Shown: positions 35,000-48,090, counted from the stretch's first letter. The stretch: DNA of 64,000 bases from Poecilobothrus nobilitatus (GCA_947095535.1 OX352774.1:173660200-173724199); one strand, 5' to 3'. Numbers and translations: made by a program. Notes: generated from the letters alone by a model not told the origin.

Positions 35000-35440
35000 A
35001 AATTTTTACTACATTTTTTTTTTACCGACCGCATACATTAATGTATAAGGTAGGTATTGTTTTCATACTAAAAATGTGTACCCGATATTTTGGCAAAAAT
35101 GCACTACTCCGGTGTGAAGAAGGCCGTAAAAAAATTTTCAGCATGATGTCCGTCTGTGTGTGTATGTGTGTGTATGTGTGTGTGTGTGTGTGCGTCTGTG
35201 GGCACGTGTACAGCTTAAACGACTGAGCGGAATTTTTTGAAATTTCATATTTAAGGTTTTGACGTAAATATCTCGGATTGATAAGCTTTTGGAGCAAATC
35301 GGACAACCGCAAGTGGTAGTTTACTAGTGTACTTTTTAAGTTTTTTACGAATATTTCGTAACAGAAAAATTTTGTGAGAAAAATTATTAAGAAAAAGTTG
35401 TTACACAAGTAAAGAGGAAGAACTTTGCCATAGAACATTT
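35000..35440. mobile_element. Mini-element with GTCTGTGTG microsatellite, probable Helentron/mini-me type
   Basis: A complex region around a microsatellite: ATGTCCGTCTGTGTG, a TG run (35153-35195), then GTACAGCTTAAACGACTGAG and a moderately complex 200-bp stretch. A GTCY-type microsatellite embedded in a conserved body is the design of fly mini-me and INE-1 elements. Ends were not found. The open frames on both strands here are by-products of the repeat. Confidence 0.4.
35153..35195. repeat. (TG)n microsatellite
   Basis: TG repeat with a few TA interruptions. Confidence 0.9.
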
Positions 35441-37136
35441 TTTGATCCGACTAACTTTAACTTTTATTTAATTTTTTTTCTAAGCCCAAATTTCATACGT
35501 AACACTCCATATGAATTTATATGAACAATTTTTTTTTTTGTTTTTTTTTTATATCTCTAAAAATTTATATACATACATATGTATGTCCTTATATCTATGC
35601 CAATGCATATTATTTATTCATTTGTTGATAACATAAAATTAAAACGGTAAAATTTTTGTTAGCAGATTTAATATTAATCTTATGTTTGTTTTGTACAGTT
35701 TTTATTATTTTTTACTTTTAATATTATTTTTTGAATGAAAAAAAAATCATGTATCTACATTACAATAATAATAATAATAAATGGATGTATGAATGAATGT
35801 ATATATATTTTAACGATTTCATTGCATATAATTATTTTTATTGAATAAAACAAAATGTTATTAAATTATTAGAAGTTATTTTGCTTTGATATAAATTATT
35901 ATGGAAAAAATTTATAAATTTTGGCATTGTACTTTTTGTGTAGAGGCGATCGGTCCTGTGGTGGAGATAGCTGATTTTTTTTTTGCTTTTGTAATCATTT
36001 GTATCAGTTACATAAAATTATTTTTAAAAAGTCATTTTTCAAATATGATTTCAAAAAAAAAAATAAAAGTTTGAATCAACCACTTCATGTAACATCATAA
36101 ATCTTACAAGAAATTATACTTTTGCATGTTGATTTAAAGCTCAAACGTTTTTTTAATTAAACGTTTGAAATATATTTTGATTATCATTTTTGTTGTCATA
36201 CAACAAAACAAAAAATAAAAGTACCAAAATCCTAAAAATTCGATTACGAATTTAGATTTGAAGTGAAGTCGTCTCGTCGCGTGTATAACCAATTTTTATT
36301 TGATTGTTATTTTTATATGTAGTAGACCTACGGCATTACCAACTTTTTTAATCACTTTTTTTTATTTTTTTTTTTTTTTTGTATATACAAGTCATTAATA
36401 AATAGTAAACTTATTAAATTGCCCACAAAAATCATTAATCTATTAAATAAACATTGTTAAGTTATCAAAAATAGACAACATAACACACATTTATTGTACC
36501 AAAAAAAAAAAAAAAAACAAAAAAAAGAAATAATAAAAATAACTTTTACTTATTAAACATTTTTATTAAAAAAGAATTTTGTAATAAGAAATGAGTTGAT
36601 TATTAGGATATTGATGATGGTCATGATGATGATAATGATGATAATGTGATGTAATAATAAAATTAATCAAAAATATTATTTAATATTTTATTATTTAATT
36701 CGTGTGTTATATGTTATGTGATCATTAAATGAATTTATTAGGAATCTTAATTTTTGTTTTTTTTTTTTGTATTAATCAAAGAGTTGTGTATGTACATATA
36801 TGTATGTGTGAATCAAACAATCAATTACAATTATTTTCAATTTTAATCAATTATAATTTTAATTGTCCAAAAAAAAAAAAAGGGAAAAAAAACTAAAATT
36901 TAAAAAATTATTTTAAAATTTAATGGCCGATTTCCTAATTAATTTATTAACTTGTTATAAAATATATGTACATATGTACACTGCATGTATTTGACATATT
37001 TACTGCGCCACAAATTGTTTTCCTAATAAATTGTGACATCATGGAAAATATATTATTTTTGAAAAAATAACGTTTTTTTTATGCTATCATGTCTACGTTT
37101 GTTGAACAAAATAAATAAGAACAAAACTATAATTAA
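35441..37136. other. Unique A+T-rich DNA
   Basis: Homopolymers, CATACATATGTATG palindromic microsatellites and ATGATGATGATG tracts (about 36610). No gene or transposon recognised. Confidence 0.6.
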
Positions 37137-37320
37137 GGGAGCCTCGGTGGCCTAGTGGGTAAGAGTGTATAAAGTAGGCTGTAATCGTCGAGGAATTGTG
37201 AATTTAAACTCAACACGTCGAAAGAATAATTCTCTTTTACGACATTTACAGTCACACCTGAAAAGGAAAGGCTGTGTAATTTCCTTGTCACATATGTGGC
37301 AGAGGAATAACAGAAAAAAA
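37137..37320 (+). mobile_element. tRNA-derived SINE, family 1 (copy D)
   Basis: Head GGGAGCCTCGGTGGCCTAGTGGG with intact A box. The B-box part is diverged or partly deleted. The hairpin CTTTTACGACATTTACAG follows, then the full tail CACACCTGAAAAGGAAAGGC ... CACATATGTGGCAGAGGAATAACAG and an A10 tail. This copy defines the 3' end of the family. Confidence 0.88.
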
Positions 37321-37789
37321 AAATCTAGAACAAAAAGTTATGTAATGTGTATAATATATTACATATATAATATAAACTTTATTATAATCCTTTTCTTGTC
37401 GGCTAATTCTAAAAATCTATTTTACCAGTCAACTGTCGATATTAAAAAATTTTTTAGACAATTTATACAGTTCCCATTATTACTTTTGACATCTGATTAA
37501 TAGTGTAGTGGTTAATGGCTAATTCTCATCAGAATGGCATGTTACGATTTCGTAACGACTTTATGACCACGACGTAAAGTTATTTTCATTTATATTATAT
37601 ACGTTTTTTATGAATATAATTTTCATACTGAAATAACATCAAGGAAGACGTATATCCACGTGTAAAATACCGTTCTCAACGAACATTGTGAATGGGACAA
37701 CAGGAATTAAATATTATTTTGTATAAATCAATTTATGAATAAAAAATATGTAGCCATTATGTACAACATCGGTATAGTGTGAATACAAA

Positions 37790-38170
37790 TACTATGCCGT
37801 TGTTATTGGAATCGACCTTAAATCGTTGGCCTTCTAATCAGTTAGTCGCGGGATCAAATTCCGGTCCGAATATATCCAGTATAAGTAATTTATATCGTAT
37901 TAATTAATATCGTAATAGTTTATTTCGGAATTAATTCATATCGTAATACAAAATAAATTAAAATTAAATACCTTTTGTATAAGATAATAGATGTCGCACA
38001 AATATAATATTTGTGTTTCATAATTTTATACAATAGGTACAAGTTGACTAATCAAAGGCTTAGTGAAACTAATAATTAAAAAGATATTGAAGCTCAGTCA
38101 AATATAAATAAATAAGCGACAGAGTGAATGCTCTGTCCTACTGATAGCAGTGAAAAGTAAAAAAATGATT
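37790..38170 (+). mobile_element. tRNA-derived SINE, family 2 (copy 1)
   Basis: A tRNA-like head (TTGGCCTTCTAATCAG, then B box GGGATCAAATTCCGG) leads into a body shared in order with the minus-strand copy at 52780-53140: AAGATAATAGATG, then ACTAATCAAAGGCTTAGTGAAA, then CTCAGTCAAATATAAATA. Both end in a small hairpin-forming 3' end and an A-rich tail. The two copies are strongly diverged, so the family is old. Confidence 0.65.
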
Positions 38171-38747
38171 ACAGTTACTTCATCTGATACTACTAAAACA
38201 TTATTTAAATAGAAAATTTATTTATTTTTTTATTACCTAAATTAAATTAATACAAAATTAACAAAAAATATCTACTAAAAAAAATGTATATGTATGCATA
38301 TTTATATAGTTACAATATAAGCTTTTTTCCATCAGTTATATTATGATAACCATTAACGAATAATTTAACGGTTCTTTATGGTTATTTATTAATTTAAATT
38401 TGTTAAAAATTGCACAACATTTACATGCAATATATTTTAATTTTTTCCTTCAAGGTATTATAATTTTAAAGTCTTTTTCCTTTAATTTCAAAAATTTCCC
38501 TAAAGAAAAACCAGTTAATGTTTACTGTATTAAATAATAGTTAAAACTATTTTACAACTTCCTGTTAAATTTAGTTTTGATATATACTAGTAAATATATA
38601 ATAATAATAACATGTACAAATTGATAAAAAATTGATTAGTTTTGCATAGGGTGTTTTCATAAATCTTAGATAAAATTAAGTGGTTTTTTTTTCGGAATAA
38701 ATAACAAAGTATACTATAGTATAAAGATTCTAATTTTTTTTTTGGGT

Positions 38748-38853
38748 TATTCCCCTACCACATAAATGTGACAACGTAATTATGCAGCCTTTGCTTTCCA
38801 GGTGGGGCGCTATAAATGTCGTAAAAAAATATTCTTAGGACGTGTGTGAGATG
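38748..38853 (-). mobile_element. SINE family 1 tail (copy E), head missing
   Basis: On the minus strand it begins at the hairpin (ACGTCCTAAGAATA ... TACGACATTTATAG) and runs through the family tail to CACATTTATGTGGTAGGGG and an A tail. The tRNA part is absent, as in a 5'-truncated copy. Confidence 0.8.
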
Positions 38854-38964
38854 ATAGTAAAATTGGAACTGTTAATAGATTAAGTGTAGTAAAAATTACT
38901 GAAATAATGTGAAAAGCGGATGAAACCGGATTCATGTTTTTTTAAAATCTTTGCTTCTTGCTCG

Positions 38965-39019
38965 TAACCACTAAATCTTGCCATTAACCACTAAATCTTG
39001 CCATTAACCACTAAATCTT
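38965..39019. repeat. 20-bp tandem repeat, 2.75 copies
   Basis: Unit TAACCACTAAATCTTGCCAT repeated without mismatch. Confidence 0.9.
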
Positions 39020-40019
39020 CTAAAAAAATCTTGCTAAAACTTGTAATTTTTATGAGATAGGTTTAATAAGTGCAGATAGTTTTTTGCGGATCCGCAAAAT
39101 TATTTCAAATGAAAGAATTTATAGTTGGTTACATCTATAATGATATAGGAAAGTTTTTCAGATTATGTATGTGGGGAATTCCACGAAAAATGAGCGAAAA
39201 AACGAACATTTGAAAATGATCTGTATATTTTATACGGTTTTCTTAGGTTCTATTACGCCAGTATTAATTTTTCATCTCTTTCCTTTTTAAATTGTGTTTT
39301 TAAAATAGATTCAAGTCTATTCTTGAGACATCCAAATTTATATTGATTTGTGGAATATTGCTCTCTATAAAGCTGTTTTAAATATTCAAATATTTGTAGC
39401 TAGAGTTAACGATAACGGGTTGGATATAAAACCGTAAACAATCTTAAAACATAGCTAAACGAGTGCCGTGATATCAAAATGGCGCAATCTAATGCTAATT
39501 GAGATCTTCACGCAGCATCGTCACCATCCTACCTATACCTACCTAACAATACATAGGCTAAATTGATAAAAGAAAATTTCTAAGTCTTTTTAAATGCCCC
39601 AATGACTAACTTGGAATTCCCGATGTAGATATATGTATATACAACATTTTGTATTTGTAGAAATTTTATCGTTATAGCTATAAAATTAGGCCATCAAAAA
39701 TTAAATTTAAAAATAAAATAAGATAAAAAAAAAAAAGAATTTTAATAAAGAATCTTTAAAATTTTTTAATTTTGTTTTTATTTTATTTCATTTTTTAATT
39801 TATTTGGATAACCCAATTTCGTAGGTAATCCAAAGTGACATGTGCATTTTTCGTAATATTAAGGACAAGATTATTTAAGATTTATGTGATGCACCAGGAA
39901 ATTTATTAGGAAAATTATTAAGTAATTATTATAAGTATTTTTATTTTTAAATTTTGATGTCATCTAAATAAGTTTTTATGTCACTGAAGTTAATAAAGAA
40001 TAAGCGTCATCATTAACAA
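39020..40019. other. Mixed A+T-rich DNA with one complex stretch
   Basis: 39390-39560 is richer in G+C (for example ACGAGTGCCGTGATATC and CACGCAGCATCGTCACCATC) but has only very short open frames on either strand. It was not assigned to any family. Confidence 0.5.
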
Positions 40020-40265
40020 TTAATATGCCTTCTCTGAAAGGGTTCCAAAGAGAAACAAGGAGAACTTCTGCTGCCCACGCCTATAGTTCAAATTACCAGA
40101 TGGCATAATTCGGCTTATGGAAATTCGTTTGTAGTACGAACATCGCGAATTTGAAATCATTTTCCACCTCATGTATTCCCCAGAATTGGTTATGATTACA
40201 TTTACAACGTTCGAAGATTCAAGGTGAATATTAACAACTTTGTTCACAATATGCCTGCCAATTTC
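40020..40265 (+). mobile_element. Non-LTR retrotransposon, extreme C-terminal remnant
   Basis: The plus strand reads RWHNSAYGNSFVVRTSRI-N (with a stop where tryptophan is usual), HFPPHVFPRIGYDYIYN and RRFKVNINNF. This is the NSF..R..R.WN.LP...F....L..FK..V pattern at the end of many CR1/jockey-like polymerases. The minus-strand 75-codon frame over the same bases is its shadow. The following 200 bp may be its 3' UTR. Confidence 0.65.
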
Positions 40266-41351
40266 AAATCAATTTTAATTCCTTAACTAAACTTCCTCTG
40301 ACCAGGCAGTATATGAGTACTAAAGGTCGTATAACCTATTGTTTGGTCAAAAAACGGAGATGGTGTTTAGTGGGTTAAAGTCCCACACACTCATAGAGGA
40401 CTCGTACTAGTTTTCACTCTTCTCTATAGTATCTTTCGATGATTCCCACCTACTCTCGCAAAAACAAAACAAAGAAAAAAAAACGGGATGAAATAAATGG
40501 GGAGCAATATTAAGTGGTTAACTCATTTTTGTGATAAGTAAAGACTAAGTCAATCATAATTGAATCATTACAAAGTGATAAAAATGTTTCATAAATCAAA
40601 CCATATGTCTTTCTTATATTTTTATTTAATTTCTTCATTTATTTAATTAATTCAACAATTATTAAAAATTTGAATTTTAATTTTTTAATGGGGTCAAAAA
40701 TTTTATACTGGTTCTGAAATTTTTGTATCTTGTAAATTAATTAGTTCAATAAATTTTATAAAAGTCAATTTATATTCTAATTATTATTTTTTAGTAAGTT
40801 TATAATTACGTTTAGTTTTGTATAACTTATTATTTTTAATTATCGGTTTAATTATTTATTATAAATAACTAAATAAGTAAAATGTACTTTTATAAAAACA
40901 AAAAAAAAAAAAACAAAAAAGAGTTTCACTACGCAATTAAATTAATTAGATTAAAAAAAAAAAATTGAGAAAATACTTGACATTATTTAATTAAAGGTTT
41001 AATTAAAGATTTTATGGAAAATCTATTTTTAAATATTTTAAATCTATTTTAAATAAAATTTAATAATTTTCCTTAAAACTTATACTTAAAAAAAAAAGTA
41101 CAAGTATAAGTCCTTATTTTTGCTTTTGAAAAACAGTTTTAATCAAGGATTTAAAAACTATATGATTTATAATCTTTAATACAATATCTAAATTCTAGAC
41201 AATCTAGTAATAAAATAAAATATTTAATACATATTTAAAAGGAAATTATCTTTCATAAATGTCAGAAAAATTACTTTTAAATTTGTCCTAAAAAACATTA
41301 AATTTTAACAACACCTCATTTTTCATTTTTGAGTAATTTTTTCAGTTTTTA

Positions 41352-42065
41352 GCACATTTCCAAAAAAATTTTTGAAAAAATGTGCTTATTAGTTTCACTC
41401 TGTCCGTCCGTCCGTCCGTCCGTCCATCCGTCCGTCCGTCTGTTTACAAAACTTCTACACCGTTAAAGATAGAGATAGATAGATTTGAAAAAGCCCTATT
41501 TTTAAATGCATATATCTTATGTTCTATTTAAGATTTTTTCAATCTGAAAACGTCATTCGACAGGTATTTCTTTTATCTTTGTAAATTAATATGAAAATTA
41601 TACATTTTTTTTAAATTTACTATTTAAATTTACCGTTATGTGAAAACCACATTTTGCATGAAATTTCGTTTTTCATAACTCCGGCACCCCTTTAGATAGG
41701 AACCTGAAATTTTGAGACAAGAAAGAACTTTTAGAATTAGTATAAGTTTTCTCAGAAGCACCCCCCGGTAGCACCCCCTCTTTAAGAGTTATTACGTCTC
41801 AAAAATTGAAAATTTGGTGTTTTTAGACACCTATAACTTAGGCACCTGTACACTTTTTTCTTCGGCAAGGCATGAAAATTAAAGGTTCAATAATATATTT
41901 TTACGTGTGTTAACGGCTTTTCTTAGTTATATAGGATTCCGGAATTACGGCCCCTCAAAATTCCAGAAAAGTCCTATTTTCACGTTTTTTGTTATTAAAT
42001 GAAATTTTCAAATTTTTGTGTAAGTCACACTTCTAAACAGTTTGTATTGAGTTTTGGAAATGTGC
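41352..42065. mobile_element. Inverted-repeat element with (GTCC)n microsatellite
   Basis: The exact 14-bp repeat GCACATTTCCAAAA occurs at 41352-41365 and inverted at 42052-42065. The left end also forms its own hairpin (GCACATTT ... AAATGTGC). A (GTCC)n run (41399-41441) follows 14 bp later, then a conserved-looking non-coding body with CACCCCCCGGTAGCACCCCC near 41760. Hairpin plus GTCY repeat near one end recalls INE-1/mini-me Helentrons, but the terminal inverted repeat fits a MITE. The class is undecided. Confidence 0.55.
41399..41441. repeat. (GTCC)n microsatellite
   Basis: About ten GTCC units with one CATC interruption, inside the element 41352-42065. Confidence 0.95.
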
Positions 42066-44742
42066 GCTTTTAAAAACCGTTGGTTTACATTCTACCTTGT
42101 TTTTTTTATTTTTCCTGTTGCTGTAGGAAAACATAAAATTTTTTAAATAATTTCTTAAATTATGCTGCTATTTACATTTAGTATTAATTTCAGAGAATTA
42201 GTATAAAAAAAGTAATTCTGGAAAAAACCTATTCTGGAAATTTATCCAGTTATTAACCAGTACAGCGTGATACAGGAAATATTAAAATTACAAACTTAAA
42301 GGAAAATTTTGAATGGATCATTTTAAGGAAAAATGTAATTTCCTCATTCTGAAATTTTTAGATAAAATTATGATTAATTGGTTTTAGATAAAGAATAATT
42401 AATTGGTATTTAAAATTATCCTTATTTAAGTAAGCTCCGCGAAAAAACTCCCCAATTTTGAGGAATTTTTTTAAAAAGTAAAAATTCCAAGTCAAAAAAA
42501 AGTTTTTGAGCAAAATTAAATATAGGTAATAAAAATGCTTAGATTTCTATTTTTCTATCTAATTTACAATTTTTTTTAAAGAAAAATTACAAAATTTAAT
42601 ATTTTTGTAGAGAACCTTGTAAGCATTTACATACTATTAGAGATTTTACAGTTGGATTCAAAATCAGGATAGTTATATCTCATTTACGGAAAATATAAAT
42701 ATCAGAATATATGCGGAATATTTAAGTATATATGTGGAAAAGAACTTTTTTTTGGAAATTCCGTACCCAACCCCAGAAAAATATACTTTCCATAATAATA
42801 TTTTACAGTTAAATACAAACTTTGGAGACATTTTTTGTTTTTCGTTTTGGGGACTTTTCCTTTGGGGACTGTTTCCATGAAGTCATTCAAGAAGAAGGTA
42901 CTATAGGTACTATTCATATACATGAAATTCAATAAAATATATGCCAAGATTGAAACTCTTTTATTGTGTTTACCGTTTGTTCAATTGTACTTTTAAACAT
43001 TTTTTTATTTTATCACATAATTACACTTTATGTAGGTATACATTAAGAAAACAATTAAGACTTCCGGTTTACTAGAACAAGTGATTTTAAGGACCACAAT
43101 TTCTTTTAGTTAACTACTCGTAGTTTTTTGAGTTTTAGATCTAGTTTATAATTGTTCTATTTTACATGGTCTTTTCAACTTTTCCCCTTCCCCCTGAAAT
43201 ACTAATTGTATGATAATTTTTTTTTATGTTTTAGGTTAAGATTTTTTTCGAGCTGTTCGTACTAACAAGTTTGCTAACATAAAGGAATACTCATATATTG
43301 GTTCTTTTCTTGTCAATTTTTTAACAGATTTCTTACTATATGTATGACTTATGAGTATTTTTACAATTTACAGTTATCTTTTCAAGATATTCTATGCAAA
43401 GAAAAAACAAAAACTTAGCGTTTAATAGTTTTAAGGTTACGTAAAAAAATCAAAAACGTATAGATATAATTTTTATGGTTCCTTATTATAAGTTAGATAA
43501 TTATAAGAATATCCTCAGATTATTGCAACAAAATTATAATTAAAAGTTATTTTCTAGGAATTCCATTAACACCAAAAAATTTTTACTTCAACAAATTTTT
43601 GTCACTCTAATTTTCTTTGTTTTTTTCTTATATTGCACTTTTTTATTTTTTGTTACATCCGCCGCTAAATACTTAAATAGCACCACCACCTTCATATACA
43701 AGTGTTCATAAAACAAATTTTTTAACAGATGTTTAATAAAGAGATACCAATCAACAAACCACCATTTAAAAAAGAAAAAATCTTGTATCTTGTACCTGTT
43801 TATTTGATAGTTAGTTACTAATATTTAAAAAAAAAAAAATAACAAATATCATACTATAGATAACCAACCACCAAGCCTTTTAATCATCATAGAAATTCAA
43901 AACAAAAATAAAATGAATAAAAAAGGTAGGTTAAGTGCTTTATTATGTTCAAAATATTATTAAAAACACTAAAAAAAAAAAATTAAAAACAAAATAAGAA
44001 AAAAAAAAATAACACAAAAATCGCTTAAAAAATGATCGCATTTTTTTTCCATAAAGATATTTTAATGTTTTTCTATCATGAGAGAAATTTAGATCATAAT
44101 GATAGTAAAAGAATATATCAAAAAAAAAAGTAATTTTGGTTTTTTTTATTTTTGTTTTTCATTTATTGTATCTTAAAGATAAAAACAAAAAATTTTTTTT
44201 TCATTCTAAAATAAATTTCTATACTAAAAAAAAAAAGAAATATCACAGATTTCTTGCATAGCAATAAAAAAAAAAATTATAGCGCCATCAGCATGTTGCG
44301 CTTGAAAATTATGAAAACAAAAAAAATAGAAAAAATTAAATTTAAAATATGCCCGTATAACCTACCAGTGTAAAAAATAAATTTGTATTTGCATTTAAGG
44401 AAAATAAAAAATGAAGTTAAAGATAATTTTAGTTACCTTTATTTTATTTTTAATATTTTTTTATTCTAGTTATTACCGTGAATTATCATTTATGTATTCT
44501 ATCTAACTGTAATTGTCATGCAATAATATTATTACGTTGTAATAAAATAATCTCAGATTTGTAATCAGAGATATTCTTAAAATATATTTTAGTTAAATTT
44601 TAGTCAGATTTTCAATATTACTAACCCTTAAATTGAAATCTTTTTAATAATACAGTGTTAATTTGTGGATTTCTGTAATGTGTTTTGTTGGTGAAGCTCT
44701 TCTTTTCTTCTGAAATTTAACCTTAAAATCTTTAATAAATTT
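42066..44742. other. Unique A+T-rich DNA
   Basis: Homopolymer-rich. A minus-strand frame around 43790-43590 is open for roughly 75 codons without a good start or motif; that length is expected a few times by chance here. No transposon or gene recognised. Confidence 0.55.
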
Positions 44743-45290
44743 TTGAGTTGGGTCTTATATGATCCTACAATTTTTCTAATCCACTATATTTCCAATACAT
44801 ATGGATTGGATACATATAGATGCATCTTAGATTGGATTTATCAAAAAGAGTTTTCTGATATACTTGAATACTCAAGTCAAGTATGGTCTCCATATCGGGA
44901 TATAGATATTTCACGTATTGAATCGGTCCAAAAAAGATTTCTTCGTTTCGCTTTACGCAACCTTGCTTGGGCTGATCTTATACCCCTTCCTCCATATGAA
45001 GCTAGACTTTCTTTAATTAATTTGAACTCCCTCTAGTCACGCCGTCTAGTTGCGGATATCATATTCGTTCAGCAGATTGTTCGCGGTGATATCAACTCCC
45101 CTTCTATTCGCGAACAAATGAGGTAACTATAGAGAAAATCTGACTAATTTGAGGTTGGTCGAGCTTTTTAATGTGTCACAGCATTCTACAGACTACGGCA
45201 AATTTTTAGCCTTCTTCGATATAAGCGTTAACAAATTAACACTGAGAGCCAGACTTTACGCGATCATGGTAAATTCTCGTTGCCTGCATG
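44743..45290 (+). mobile_element. Non-LTR retrotransposon RT C-terminal remnant
   Basis: A 97-codon plus-strand frame to 45036 reads ILEYSSQVWSPYRDIDISRI, then ESVQKRFLRFALRNLAWAD and LPPYEARLSLINLNSL. After a stop the same frame continues with SRRLVADIIFVQQIVRGDIN. This is the EYASVVWSP....I..IE.VQ..FLRFALR....LPPYE.R..L..L..L..RR block of insect jockey/CR1-like polymerases. It is only lightly damaged over the first 100 codons, so it is one of the younger pieces here. Confidence 0.88.
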
Positions 45291-46511
45291 ATTAGTCTGT
45301 CATTTTTAATCTTAACTTGCATGTTAGTTTCTTTTTTTTTTCTTTTTGGCAATGCTAGTTTTTTTCTTGTTTTTTATTATCATTAACTAGTAATTACTAA
45401 CAGTGGTAATGACCAATTAAGTATTAAGTTTTTTTAATATCTATGTATCATAATTTACTAACATACTAATATACTAACATACTAACCCTTGTAAATGATG
45501 AACTTTTTTTTCAGTTAATTGTGATAGTTCACTAAATGAACAACATAACTGATGTTCAGCTTAACTTCATTTAAGCAAATGTCTGATACAAATAAAAAAT
45601 TTAATATTCATGATTGCAAATGGGTTCATATTTAATAAAAATCGGTAAAAATTCTTTAAGCCTTCAATTTTAAACATATAAAAATTTCAATAATTTCAAC
45701 ATGTGTCGCATCTTGAACATTTGATTTTGTGTTATAGGATTTGAGAAGAGCAAAAGAATCAAATAAAATTTTTAAACCATTAAATTTATATACGAATAGT
45801 ATGAATAATGCCTCTATAACTACAAACCGAAACATTTAGGCAAAAACCCACTTTGAAAAAGGGGGTTATTTGTATAAACATTTTAGAGGAAATTTGTATG
45901 TATTCTGTATTCTGTGAGTTTAATTGTTACTAGATTTAATTTTCATAAAAAATAATTATATTTTCATACTCTTACCTTAAAAATTTTTATATACCTACTG
46001 ACATTACAATCAATGCATGCATACAGCTCAATTTAGCCCTGAAAAAAAACTTGAAGGGTTTTTTTTATGCTTTTTTATTGCAAAGCGTTCACGGTCCAGT
46101 ATAACCATAATATGCAGTTCTAATCGTTACACCGCTGGAATTTATCATATGTAACGCTACCAATCCAATATATGTAAGAGAAAATATAAAACTTTTATTT
46201 TTTTCCCAATTCTTGTTGATCCTTCTAAATAGTATTTGCATTGTTTTAAAAAAGTTTTACTGTTTATTGACAAAATCGTTTGGAAAAAAATTTTTTGAGC
46301 CTTAAATTTTTAATTTAAATTTACTGCTCAAAAAACACGAAAGTAATAACCAAACTAAATTTCGGTTAAATTTCGGAAAATTAAATGAATGTCCCGTCCC
46401 GGGTTGTCTAGTTATGTTAGTATGACTGAATGAAATGACATTTGGAAAATTAATTGGTATGGTTTATGAGTGGATTCAAATTGGCTGATCTTCATCAATG
46501 ATTTAGTGAAA
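45291..46511. other. A+T-rich DNA, probably partly 3' UTR of the element above
   Basis: A short ACTAACAT repeat lies at 45456-45487. Moderately complex patches at 46075-46170 and 46395-46510 have no open frame of note. Confidence 0.45.
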
Positions 46512-47380
46512 CTAGTATTCGCCCGCCCCTCGAAACTCGAGGTGTTTTAATAAGCAATTGTAATTCGCGCAATCAATAACGGGATTTTACGGGATTTTAA
46601 AAATTTACTCTATCAAATGTATATCTTTATTTTATCATAAAGAAACTATATACATACAGTATATACAGTAAATACAATTTTCAATAATTAATGCCTTTAT
46701 GAATTTAAAATTTTTTTGCAAATCATATTTTTTGTAAAAACACGGTTATTATTATCTTTTAGAAGATGACCTTGATTTATTGAGTATTCGAAACTCAATA
46801 TATATCTATTATATATATGTATATTATAAGATGCATTTTATAAGATGCCTAAGATGGTAAATCATTGAATAAAATGATTAAACAGATTAAATATTATGAT
46901 ATGTAAGAATTTATTTCGTTTAAAATTAAAAAAAAAAAAAAACAGAACTGAACTGAATCGAACTTGCAAAAACACCTAATGAGAACCGTACACTCTACCA
47001 CTGCACTAAACACTAAACTGTATTTCCCACGTTTATATTCAGTTATATTGTTAATTTCCTACTCCTACCATACAACCTATATTTAAAAATTTTTAATTCA
47101 AAAAAAAAAAATCAAAAATTTCCGGGAATAAAAGAGCGTCTTATTTGAATATCTGTATTATAGGAATAGATTATACATACTATATGATACATATGTTTTT
47201 TTTTTTTTATAAAAATGGAAAATTATTAATGAAAATGAGAAAATTTTCGAAAAATATTGATCTTGTAAGATGGTTGTACTGATTATTTATCATTTAAAAA
47301 GGAAAAAAATGAAAGTTGGTTGGTAAATCATTGAGTAAAAGGATTTTAAATGTCTGTCATTTACAGATTAAATATTATGA
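46512..47380 (-). mobile_element. Non-autonomous Helitron, copy 2 (inverted)
   Basis: Reverse-orientation copy of 26916-27759 with the same order of blocks. It has TC start at 47380, tRNA-like A box (TAGTGCAGTGGTAGAGTG) and B box (AAGTTCGATTCAG) followed by a T run, and the repeated 5'-end block. It ends with the hairpin CCTCGAGTTTCGAGG (46528-46542) and CTAG at 46512-46515. An A precedes the 5' end and a T follows the 3' end, as Helitron insertion requires. At 869 bp it differs from copy 1 by scattered substitutions and small indels. Confidence 0.85.
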
Positions 47381-48066
47381 TTTATTATTTCAGCGCTTAA
47401 AAATCGTAATGTTTTTTTGTATCATACCAAAAACTTTGATGGATTTGATGAATTTGTTATAAAGGACACAAGTGATTTTAAATATCATCTCATACATATT
47501 TTATTTTTATATATATACATATATACATACAATATGCATTTACGGGAATTGTTTTCAAAAATTAAAAGTTATTTCAATCTTAATTTTTTAATTTCTGATC
47601 CCATCAAATTGAGGATCTCCAATATAATTTAGTTTGGTTAATTTAATGTTAATGATAGTCAACGAGAAAAGAAATAAATTTTGCCCTGAATGCCTTGAAA
47701 AAATTTTGAACTAAATTATAGATTTAGCGAGAATTATCTAAATAGATTAGCTTAAGAAAATTTTCAAGAGAAGATTTCAAAGTTTTTCTAAATGCACAAG
47801 TTAAGCAAACTTAAATCATAATGTTTCGCACAATTTAAAATCTGTCAAAAATAATTTATTCACCTTAATACAGCCCTATTCCGTTTAAGAATTCATTCAA
47901 TCTTATTTTCAATTTATTTACGTTTTAACAACTAATAAAAAAAAAAAAAAAAAACAAAAATTAACTCTAAAAAAAAAATTTCTATGTGGTAAGTAAAAAA
48001 AAAAAAAATAAAATAAAAATATAAACACTATTTTTTTTTATTTTCTAAAAAAAAAAAAAAAATTTC
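47381..48066. other. Unique A+T-rich DNA
   Basis: A short non-ATG frame at 47417-47632 has no supporting signal; the rest is homopolymer-rich. Confidence 0.55.
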
Positions 48067-48090
48067 TTAACTATCGTCGCCGCTATTAAT
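48067..48090 (-). CDS. Possible terminal mini-exon, unidentified
   Basis: The minus-strand acceptor TTGATATTTTTTGGTAG is followed in phase 0 by INSGDDS and TAA. The island is much richer in G+C than its flanks. It is too short to be more than a suggestion. In phase it could follow 56890-56816. Confidence 0.18.
   Translation of the reverse strand: MNSGDDS

Noticed and set aside
35022..35438. 138-codon minus-strand ORF and 100-codon plus-strand ORF
   Set aside because: Both are held open by the TG microsatellite (Thr-His or Cys-Val repeats) and a repeat body.
40020..40247. 75-codon minus-strand ORF
   Set aside because: Antisense shadow of a plus-strand retrotransposon C-terminus with conserved motifs.
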